Of a stretch of DNA of 64,000 nt, positions 10,615 to 17,446 are shown one piece after another. The stretch's first letter is position 1, and the number at the start of each line of letters is the position of its first letter. Location of the stretch: assembly GCA_016721905.1 (NCBI GenBank), contig JADKHH010000023.1, forward strand, positions 1 to 64,000, read 5' to 3'. The translations under genes were made by a program, and so were the position numbers. Source of the stretch: Candidatus Opimibacter skivensis (GTDB taxonomy: Bacteria > Bacteroidota > Bacteroidia > Chitinophagales > Saprospiraceae). A model generated the notes under the pieces. The model did no database searches. It was given only the letters and a program-made list of their open reading frames with translations, and was not told where the DNA came from.

Positions 10615-10828
10615 AACGAATTAGGAATAATGAATAACGAATACTGAATAAAGAAGGCGAAGTTCGAATTGCAAAGTTGAAGTAAGGAATTTCGAATTGT
10701 GAATAGCGAATATCGAAGGAAGTTGAATTATATAAGTTCAAAGTTGAAGTAAGGAATCATGAACTTTTACCTTTGACTTCAACTTCGACCTTCTACATAG
10801 ATATTCGCTATTTTTTATTCGGTATTCA
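10615..10828. repeat. Low-complexity inverted repeat, copy 5
   Basis: The left half has aataatgaataacgaatact and gaagt words. The right half has cttcaacttcgaccttctac and gatattcgctattttttattcgg-type words. It separates the lipoprotein gene start from the small gene upstream of fic. The gap 10512-10614 holds nothing else I recognise. Confidence 0.75.
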
Positions 10829-11022
10829 TTTGGCACTCCCATCTTCATCACCTCTTTCATCAGTTCGCCACACGGTATCTTTGGCTAAAGGCGTTTGACC
10901 ATTTGTATATTCCAGATCTAATCCCAAAGTACCTATGGCATTTCTCGAATGATCTCATCTTTCCTTTCCTGAATAGCCTTGGCTAACCGTTTAACCGTAT
11001 TCTCCTGGTCTTCAAGTTTCAT
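10829..11022 (-). pseudogene. Small protein of unknown function, one or two frameshifts
   Basis: From ATG 11022 the minus strand reads MKLEDQENTVKRLAKAIQER and KDEIIRE. After a missing base in an AAA run near 10940 it reads AIGTLGLDLEYTNGQTPLAK and DTVWR. A further shift near 10866 would give ELMKEVMKMGVPNEYR. The N-terminal part looks helical and charged. I do not recognise the family. The gene is divergent from fic and its 3' end runs into the low-complexity repeat, so the end is uncertain. It could be a truncated regulatory partner of the Fic gene, but nothing in the sequence proves that. Confidence 0.4.
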
Positions 11023-11070
11023 GGATTGTGATGTTCGATGTACAATTTTTGAAGCCGACATTTCAGCTTA

Positions 11071-11099
11071 TGAGCCGATTAAACCCAATAATCGGCTCA
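11071..11099. promoter_or_regulatory. Inverted repeat in the fic upstream region
   Basis: TGAGCCGATTA and TAATCGGCTCA form a perfect 11-bp inverted repeat around a 7-base spacer, in the divergent gap between the small gene and fic. No T-run follows, so an operator is more likely than a terminator. Confidence 0.45.
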
Positions 11100-11128
11100 A
11101 AAGATACCCATTGCGGTATAAATTCTAA

Positions 11129-11202
11129 TTTAAACCGCAAATTATGCGGACTAAACTTGCATCTGCGGTTTAAAGGGGGTATTTTTACCGCAATAGTTGC
11201 GG
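11129..11202. promoter_or_regulatory. Cluster of CCGCA-TGCGG palindromes before fic
   Basis: CCGCA-n5-TGCGG occurs at 11135-11149 and again at 11188-11202. An outer perfect 11-bp pair, TTTAAACCGCA (11129-11139) and TGCGGTTTAAA (11164-11174), encloses the first. The last site ends six bases before the fic ATG and would cover the ribosome landing zone. This is the layout expected of an autoregulated toxin-like gene (inference). Confidence 0.5.
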
Positions 11203-11208
11203 AATAAT

Positions 11209-12321
11209 ATGGCAAAGTACATCTATCAGCATAAACAATGGCCGGATTTTCATTGGGATACCAGTGTGATTTCCACTGTATTAGCTTCAGTTAGGTTTAA
11301 GCAGGGACGACTCATAGGGCAAATGGAAAATCTTGGATTCCAGCTCCAAAAAGAAGCCACCCTGATGGCAATGACAGAGGAGGTCATCAAGTCAAGCGAA
11401 ATAGAAGGAGAGATATTAGATGTTTCGCAGGTAAGGTCATCGATTGCCAGACAGATGGGTATAGATGTAGCCGGAATCGTTCCATCTGACAGGCGGGTGG
11501 ATGGGGTGGTGGAAATGATGATCGACGCCACGCAAAATTTTAACCAGGCATTAACGGATGAACGTTTGTTTGGATGGCATGCATTGCTCTTCCCAATAGG
11601 TAGAAGTGGGTCCAGAAAAATCGAAGTTGGAAATTGGAGAAATAATCCGAAAGAAGATCCAATGCAAGTAATATCCGGAGCAATGGGTCGTGAGCAAGTT
11701 CATTTCCAGGCACCGGATTCCATTTATGTGTCAGCAGAAATGGAGGCATTTATCCACTGGTTTAATGAAGAGTTGAAATTAGATTCCTTGCTTAAGGCAG
11801 CTATAGCGCATCTTTGGTTTGTCACCATCCACCCTTTTGAAGATGGAAATGGCAGAATAGCACGTACGATCGCAGACATGCAGTTAACTCGTTCAGATCA
11901 GAGCGCCTATCGTTTTTATAGTATGTCTTCTCAAATCAGGTTGGAACGAAATAGCTATTATGCGATCCTGGAAGAAACGCAAAAAGGAGATTTGGATATT
12001 ACTAAATGGGTACTATGGTTTTTAGCATGCCTGGACAGGGCATTGGATGGCTCAAGCGTGTTACTGAATAAAGTGTTGTCAAAAGCCAAATTTTGGGAGC
12101 GTTTCAGGTTGGTATCCATGAATGACCGCCAGTCCCACATGATCAATATGATGTTAGATGGATTTGAAGGAAAGCTTACCACCACCAAGTGGGCTAAGAT
12201 GACCAAAACATCCGCTGATACTGCTTTACGTGATATACAGGATTTGATCAATAAAAATGTGTTGGTTAAAGTTGGGGAATCAAAGAAGGGAGCAAGCTAT
12301 GAGGTTAGGGTGGAGGAGTAG
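11209..12321 (+). CDS. Fic family protein with DUF4172 N-terminus (protein AMPylase type)
   Basis: The 370-residue protein starts MAKYIYQHKQWPDFHWD, the DUF4172 opening, which favours ATG 11209 over an upstream TTG. The inhibitory helix motif S-x-x-x-E-G is present at residues 62-67 (SSEIEG), so this is a self-inhibited Fic with the motif in the N-terminal part. The active-site loop HPFEDGNGR starts at H208, and all catalytic residues (H, D, N, R) are present. A C-terminal winged-helix-like part (TTTKWAKMTKTSADTALRDI) follows. Family members transfer AMP from ATP to target proteins. The upstream palindromes suggest autoregulation. The frame is intact. Confidence 0.9.
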   Translation: MAKYIYQHKQWPDFHWDTSVISTVLASVRFKQGRLIGQMENLGFQLQKEATLMAMTEEVIKSSEIEGEILDVSQVRSSIARQMGIDVAGIVPSDRRVDGVVEMMIDATQNFNQALTDERLFGWHALLFPIGRSGSRKIEVGNWRNNPKEDPMQVISGAMGREQVHFQAPDSIYVSAEMEAFIHWFNEELKLDSLLKAAIAHLWFVTIHPFEDGNGRIARTIADMQLTRSDQSAYRFYSMSSQIRLERNSYYAILEETQKGDLDITKWVLWFLACLDRALDGSSVLLNKVLSKAKFWERFRLVSMNDRQSHMINMMLDGFEGKLTTTKWAKMTKTSADTALRDIQDLINKNVLVKVGESKKGASYEVRVEE

Positions 12322-12342
12322 TGTAATAGGTAAGATTAATTT

Positions 12343-12414
12343 CTTTCCAAAATAAAACCTCCCAAAAATATTACCCAACACATCCTCCGTACCCATCTCC
12401 CCCGCTAATATCCC
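12343..12414 (-). pseudogene. Ectopic fragment of an mnmE 3' end, copy 1
   Basis: The minus strand reads LAGEMGTEDVLGNIFGRFYF plus GK. The last 17 residues of the intact mnmE at 15424 read STEDILGNIFGRFCIGK. Thirteen of 16 positions in the TEDxLGNIFGRF..GK part are identical, and the orientation is the same. No other part of mnmE is present. It lies just after the fic stop, next to a nested-palindrome element. Confidence 0.75.
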
Positions 12415-12479
12415 TACCGCTTTTACACAACTTAATTTTGCAATACTACTCGAAATTACAATGAAGCAAATGGCCATGG

Positions 12480-12584
12480 CCGTTGCAGGAGTTTGCTCCT
12501 GCAACCATGTGAATTCCAATATAGATTCTCAATTGGAATTTCGATAGGGATACAGGTGGTTGCAGGAGCAAACTCCTGCAACGG
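12480..12584. repeat. Nested-palindrome (MITE-like) element 1
   Basis: The two 28-base arms (12480-12507 and 12557-12584) are perfect inverted copies. Each arm is itself a hairpin (GTTGCAGGAG, four-base loop, CTCCTGCAAC). The interior carries a third inverted pair (AATTCCAAT and ATTGGAATT). It has no coding content. Confidence 0.85.
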
Positions 12585-12626
12585 CATCCCTCTTTTTGAT
12601 TTGTGTAGAACAGTAGGTTAATATAC

Positions 12627-13657
12627 TTAACCGATAAGCGGAATAACCACCCTAAAATGTTCACTTGTCTCTGTAATGGTAACATCTGAATGATTGAGCA
12701 ACCTATATTTCTCCCGGATATTAGCTAACCCTATACCAGTCGATTCGATTGACTTACGGGTTTTCTTGTTGAGGTTGTTCTCCACGGTCAGGTAACCATC
12801 ATCCGTAGTTTTGATGACAATTCGGATAGGGTTGTGGCGGCTCACCACATTGTGCTTGACGGCATTCTCAACCAATAATTGAAGGCACAAGGAAGGATTT
12901 GCTTATCCCCTGGCCTCAGGATCGATTTCCATTTCGAGTTTGAAGCCATCCCCGTAGCGTGTTTCCAGCAATTTTGAAAAGGAAAGAATAAATTTTATTT
13001 CTTCGTCAACTGTGCTCATTCCTTTTTCATTATTGCGCAACAGGTACCGGTACACCTTACTCAGCTCGTCTAAAAATAGTTCAGCTCTTTCTTCATCCTC
13101 TTCAATTAATGAAGAGAGCGTATTAAAGCTGTTAAACAAAAAATGCGGATTTACTTTTTGTTTCAGGTTGTTGAACTCCTGTTTGAGATGCATCATCTCC
13201 ATCATCTCTTTTTCGGCGGCAGATTCTTTGTACCGGTCCATAATATACATAAGCTCCCATAGCGATTCAGAAACAATATTGACAATGAGGCCCACCAGGA
13301 TTGCATACGTCAGATCTGCACCGTCCACCGTATATCCAAACAGGTGCAGCCAATCAAACAGGTAGCAAATCAAATACACCGTAGGTGTCATGATGAGCAG
13401 GTTGACCGGCAGCATCAGCAGTATTCTCTTTTTAGTCTGGTGCTCGGAAGGGAATCGCTTACGGACTGCATACGCATAGACATAATGTATGCGCCATGAG
13501 AGATACAATGAAAAAATGATAGGAAAGGAAACGGCCAACACCCATGGTTCTTTCCATAGTCGACTCGCCATACATGGTATAGGCCAGCGTAAATGCAACG
13601 AGAGCATGCAGTGAAAAATCCAATGTATTGATACCTGGGAGGGTTAGGAAGTTTCAT
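12627..13657 (-). pseudogene. LytS-type sensor histidine kinase, damaged
   Basis: The C-terminal part is a histidine kinase of the LytS/YehU type: VNPHFLFNSFNTLSSLIEED (phosphoacceptor H), VENAVKHN (N box) and STGIGLANIREKYRLL (G box). The N-terminal part has several hydrophobic segments (for example LDFSLHALVAFTLAYTMYG and LLMLPVNLLIMTPTVYLICY), so the protein is an integral membrane sensor. Damage: a frameshift at a CCC run near 13632, another shift near 13565, and an in-frame TAA at 12903-12905 between EARG and ANPSLCLQLL, where the family often has tyrosine. Its ATG overlaps the stop of the upstream kinase (ATGA at 13654-13657), so the two form an operon. No LytTR response regulator is present nearby. 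Confidence 0.75.
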
Positions 13658-14698
13658 GCACCGGTTTTTGTATCAAAAAGTGGTATGACAATTTCTCTTC
13701 TCAAGGGTGATTCGATGATACGGATTTCTTCTTTATTTAATAGTCTGTATTTATTGACAAGATTATCCAGCCCGTCGTCTTCATGCAGAGGTAGCACTAC
13801 TATCTTTTCATGGATCGTATGATCGATGCTGAGGTAATCCCTTTCGAGCTAATGTGGAATGGTAAGAGGTTGCTGTTTATTGAGGCATTGGTGTAAATAG
13901 TGTTTTCCAGAACTGCCTGGAGTGTCAGCGGAGGAACTTGTTTCTCCAGATGACCTGGTTGTATATCAATCGTTGCAATCACGGCAGCACCAAAACGCGA
14001 TTTTGTCAGGCTCAGATAAGATTTGGCAAATTTCATTTCATCTGCCAGTGTGACCAGGTATTCATCATCGCTCCGCAGCATATAGCGATGTACTTTGGTC
14101 ATTTCATTCAGAAATTCTTCAGCCTCTTCTTTATCTACAGTGATCAGGGCGGATAAGGTATTGAAGCAATTAAAAAGAAAATGAGGGTTGATCTGACCCT
14201 TTAAGCCCAGCAACTTGCTCCGCTGATAGGCGTTTCGAAGCTTTTCACCTTCCGATAGCGACTGCTTCCACCCATCCCAATTGGCCATTCCCTCAATGAT
14301 AAAGGTGAACATCGTCCCGATCACGCATGCAAAAACGATGGCGTATCCTTCCATGCCGGGGATGGATTCGCAAAGAATACCATGGGTACGCGGATATAAA
14401 AATAGATGCCATAAATAGCCAGCACATTGATGGCATAGTTGACCGGCAATAAGATGATCACACGCTGAAACAAGTCACTCACTTTCTGGTACCGGTTCCT
14501 GATCCGCGCTGCCACATCCACAAAAAGCATGTAAACAAGGAACAGATACATGGCAGTACCCAAAAAATTAATGCCCAAAAAAGCCCAGCCTTGCAATATG
14601 CAACCGCCCTGGATGAGGATATTCATAAAAAGGGCATAGGGCACCATCACCCACAAGTAGACCTTAACCTCCTTCCATAGATTGCGCTGCACTGTCAT
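13654..14698 (-). pseudogene. Second LytS-type sensor histidine kinase, damaged and degenerate
   Basis: The start is MTVQRNLWKEVKVYLWVMVP, followed by four or so hydrophobic segments. A one-base shift near 14365 leads into GMEGYAIVFACVIGTMFTF, and then INPHFLFNCFNTLSALI with the phosphoacceptor histidine. After VLENTI the frame shifts again near 13893 and continues with an in-frame TAG to GLDNLVNKYRLLNKEEIRII and a C-terminal VIPLFDTKTGA. The ATP-binding part is unusual even after repair: the N box reads ENTILHQ instead of ENxxxHN, and the G box is reduced to DDGLDN. The gene may therefore be truly decayed. It is the upstream gene of the two-kinase operon. Confidence 0.7.
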
Positions 14699-14742
14699 GA
14701 CGCCCGAAGTTAATCATAGATGGTTGGCTGTCAAACCATGTA

Positions 14743-14805
14743 TCGAATTATCCCCAACACATCCTCCAACCTTATCTCCTCCGTAATCTCATTCAAATAA
14801 TACAA
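14743..14805 (-). pseudogene. Ectopic fragment of an mnmE 3' end, copy 2
   Basis: The minus strand reads LYYLNEITEEIRLEDVLGII plus R. The matching stretch of the intact mnmE is LYHLSEITGEISTEDILGNI. The orientation is the same and the fragment is followed by TGA after a few codons. It is more diverged than copy 1 and lies between the kinases and a nested-palindrome element. Confidence 0.65.
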
Positions 14806-14811
14806 TGGCGT

Positions 14812-14948
14812 AGCCGCTGGATGGAGTTTTCTCCGCCAGCCACCGTAATTCCAGATCTGAATTTCGGACGAGAATTTTGATCAGAATTTCCGTTGGATAT
14901 TACAATTGAAATTTCGTTGGTTGGCGGAGAGAACTCCATCCAACGGCT
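14812..14948. repeat. Nested-palindrome (MITE-like) element 2
   Basis: The left arm, near 14812-14844 (agccgctggatggagttttc...), and the right arm, near 14916-14948, are imperfect inverted copies of about 33 bases. Each arm carries an inner GGAG/CTCC hairpin. The interior has AATTTC/GAAATT pairs. The architecture matches element 1, but the sequence differs. Confidence 0.75.
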
Positions 14949-15038
14949 TTTTGGCTTGGAATCTTCATGGTCGCATGAGCAAACACTTCAGCTCCGCTCA
15001 GTGCATCACTCTTGCAACTGAAATTGATCAAAATCTTA

Positions 15039-15363
15039 TTACTTCGTGAGATCGGGTAAAAAAAGTTCAGCAGGCAATTGAAAATAATCACGTAATCGCT
15101 GAGCCATCTTAAGGGTGATTTCTCTTTTGCCGGCAAGAACAGAAGACACGTGTCCCTTGCTGCCTATAAGCGGCTCAAGGTCAAGTCTAAGTCATTGCCT
15201 TTTATATTAAAGATTACCCGGTTTTGAGCTACCAGCTAGCTGTTCCGTAAACGGTTTTAAGCGCGTTAAAATTCTTGAATCGTGTTTCGAAAACTGGACC
15301 ACAAAGGCTCTACAGGTACTTGTCGCAATAGAATAGAACAGACCTTTTGACAATGACATTCAT
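15039..15363 (-). pseudogene. HigB-HigA toxin-antitoxin remnant with internal deletion
   Basis: From ATG 15363 the minus strand reads MNVIVKRSVLFYCDKY. After an in-frame stop and shifts it reads FKNFNALKTVYGTAS and VAQNRVIFNIKGND. These are segments of the HigB mRNA interferase (COG4680 type: MNVIS.R...NFNELK...A..V..NRV.FNIKGN.YRL). The reading then jumps directly into the HigA helix-turn-helix (DLEPLIGSKGHVSSVLAGKR, then EITLKMAQRLRDYFQLPAEL), ending LPDLTK and TAA. The end of the toxin and the start of the antitoxin are deleted. This is a dead pair. The HigA part closely resembles the remnant at 3372-3494. Confidence 0.75.
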
Positions 15364-15423
15364 CGGACAAATATAGGGAAAAGTTTGCAAAATGCAAACA
15401 TGAACTTTGTTTCCGTTCAGGAT

Positions 15424-16800
15424 CTATTTGCCGATGCAAAAGCGCCCAAAGATGTTACCTAAAATATCTTCAGTAGATATTTCGCCGGTAATCTCTGAAA
15501 GGTGATAAAGTGCCTGCCGTATATCTTGTGCAAGAAAATCATGCGTAATCCCACTCGCTAATCCGCCCAATACATCATTCAGCCTCGCCTCCGTGCGATC
15601 CAACGCATGATAGTGCCGCGCCGAACTAATCATCGGCAGATTCGTAGGGATATCTTTTTTCACAGACTCACCAAGTACCTCGATCAGATAGGCTATGTTC
15701 ATATTGTGCGCAGCAGAGAGTGGGACGATAGGGTAGTCCCCGATCTTCCATTCATCAGCAATCGCATAAGGATTCAAATCCATCTTGTTGGCTGCAAGGA
15801 TCACTTTCGCATTTTTAGGCTGGATCGCGGCTATGTCTTGCGCAACATCTTCAGGCGTTAGAGTAGCGATGTCAAATACATACACCAGGATCGATGCCTG
15901 TTCGATCTTCTCCATCGTACGACCGATACCCAATACTTCAATCTCATCATGCGCCTCACGAATACCTGCGGTATCCACCAATCTGAATTGAATGCCATCA
16001 ATCACAAGTATTTCTTCAATGGTATCGCGCGTAGTACCCGGTATGTCTGACACAATTGCACGCTCTTCCTGCAATAACTTATTTAACAAGGTAGACTTCC
16101 CTGCATTCGGCCGACCCGCAATCACTGTTGGAATACCTTCCTTGATCGCATTGCCGATGTGAAATGTTTCCTTGAGTCGCGAAGTGAGCGTAATGATTTC
16201 TTCAACAAGTTTTTTCAAGGTATCACGATTGGCAAACTCCACATCTTCTTCTCCAAAATCCAATTCCAATTCAATGAGGCTCACAAAGTCCAGTAACTTC
16301 TGTCTCAACACTTGTATCTCCGATGACACCCCACCTCTCATCTGCTGCACGGCCATAGTATGCGATGCCCTCGTCTGTGAAGCAATCAGATCCGCCACCG
16401 CCTCTGCCTGCGACAGATCCATTCTGCCATGAAGGAATGCCCGCATCGTAAACTCCCCTGGATCAGCAGGCCGCGCTCCTTGCCTGATCAGCAGCGACAT
16501 GATCTCCCTCACGATAAACGGCGATCCATGACAACTGATCTCCACCACATCCTCCGACGTATATGACTTCGGACTCCGGTACAATCCCACCACCACATCA
16601 TCCAGATGCTGACTCTCCTCATCCACGATCCGCCCGTAATGCAATGTATGCGACGGAGCCCTCTCCAGGATCGCGCCCACAAACACCCGCTCGGTCAGTT
16701 CAATAGCCTTTGATCCCGATATCCGGATCATACTGATCGCCGCCACCCCTTGTCCGGTGGAGAGTGCTATGATGGTATCTGTGAGTCCTTGTCCTTTCAT
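15424..16800 (-). CDS. mnmE: tRNA uridine-5-carboxymethylaminomethyl modification GTPase MnmE
   Basis: MnmE works with MnmG to add the cmnm5 group to the wobble uridine of several tRNAs. The 458-residue protein is full length. It has the N-terminal tetrahydrofolate-binding domain (DTIIALSTGQGVAAISMIRI, SCHGSPFIVREI), the helical domain with LDFGEEDVEF, and an inserted G domain. The G domain shows the P-loop GRPNAGKSTLLNKLL near residue 230, IPGTTRDTIEE, DTAGIRE and NKMD. The C-terminus FGRFCIGK keeps the functional cysteine. The frame is clean although the surrounding 15 kb is full of lesions. Two ectopic fragments of an mnmE 3' end lie downstream at 14.8 and 12.4 kb. Confidence 0.97.
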   Translation of the reverse strand: MKGQGLTDTIIALSTGQGVAAISMIRISGSKAIELTERVFVGAILERAPSHTLHYGRIVDEESQHLDDVVVGLYRSPKSYTSEDVVEISCHGSPFIVREIMSLLIRQGARPADPGEFTMRAFLHGRMDLSQAEAVADLIASQTRASHTMAVQQMRGGVSSEIQVLRQKLLDFVSLIELELDFGEEDVEFANRDTLKKLVEEIITLTSRLKETFHIGNAIKEGIPTVIAGRPNAGKSTLLNKLLQEERAIVSDIPGTTRDTIEEILVIDGIQFRLVDTAGIREAHDEIEVLGIGRTMEKIEQASILVYVFDIATLTPEDVAQDIAAIQPKNAKVILAANKMDLNPYAIADEWKIGDYPIVPLSAAHNMNIAYLIEVLGESVKKDIPTNLPMISSARHYHALDRTEARLNDVLGGLASGITHDFLAQDIRQALYHLSEITGEISTEDILGNIFGRFCIGK

Positions 16801-16803
16801 CTG

Positions 16804-16945
16804 GCTGTAAAGCTAACAAGCTATCAGCTATCCGCCGTCAGCTATCAGTTTTAAGCTGCCAGCTACCAGCTACCAGTTTCCAGGCATCACTGACTCACGA
16901 CTCACGACTCATTTTTCACTCTTCACTTTTCACTCTTCACTTTTC
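16804..16945. repeat. Low-complexity intergenic words (CAGCTACCAG, CACTCTTCA)
   Basis: Just upstream of mnmE the sequence is a run of near-repeated words: agctatcagctatc, cagctaccagctaccag, gactcacgactcacgactca and ttcactcttcacttttcact. It has no coding content. It differs in sequence from the GAATA family but is the same kind of filler. Confidence 0.7.
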
Positions 16946-17034
16946 AAATCATGCCTCCCCGGGTCCCAGCGCAGAGGGGGACAGGGGCGGGGGCTCTAAT
17001 CGCCCGTTACAATCCCATCAGCATGACAAATCCA

Positions 17035-17104
17035 TCACCCCTCTCTCCCCTGAAGATCAGTTTCTGATATCGCGACATCGATTGAGAGAGGGGAAAGGGG
17101 GTGA
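17035..17104. repeat. Inverted repeat, C-rich/G-rich arms
   Basis: TCACCCCTCTCTCCCC (17035-17050) faces GAGAGAGGGGAAAGGGGGTGA (17084-17104) around a spacer that itself holds gatcagtttctgatatc. Related C-rich arms occur in the dispersed repeats at 48.2 and 49.1 kb. The rest of the gap 16946-17446 holds no gene I recognise. Confidence 0.6.
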
Positions 17105-17446
17105 GTTACCCGTGAAAAAATCACCTAATTGGGGGATAGACCCTACCCATATCTACCCCGATCTTTAGGCCATATTCTCGATTTCTAACCGCTTACTGAT
17201 TCAAAGCCCACTTTCAATTGAAATGGTAATCGTGACGGGTCCTTTTTTTGAGGTTTTCAGTATCTTTTCACGGTCTCTTTTGTAAAGAGACAAAGGATTT
17301 ATGGAGGGGATACTATTTGGACCTTGGCCACATGAAATCGTAGTATAGAAAATTTTTAGAATAAGCAAGTTGAACCCCGGTGATTTATCCATTTCAAATA
17401 GGACCGGAAGTATCCAGGAACCCCTATTCACTGTAAAGAACTTTTA

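Noticed and set aside
5376..10828. GAATA/GAAGT hairpins as ordinary terminators
   Set aside because: They also occur between divergent gene starts, lack T-runs and are too long and imperfect for intrinsic terminators.
17201..17431. 76-codon minus-strand frame upstream of the giant gene
   Set aside because: There is no signal, no family match, and it covers the probable promoter region of the giant gene.
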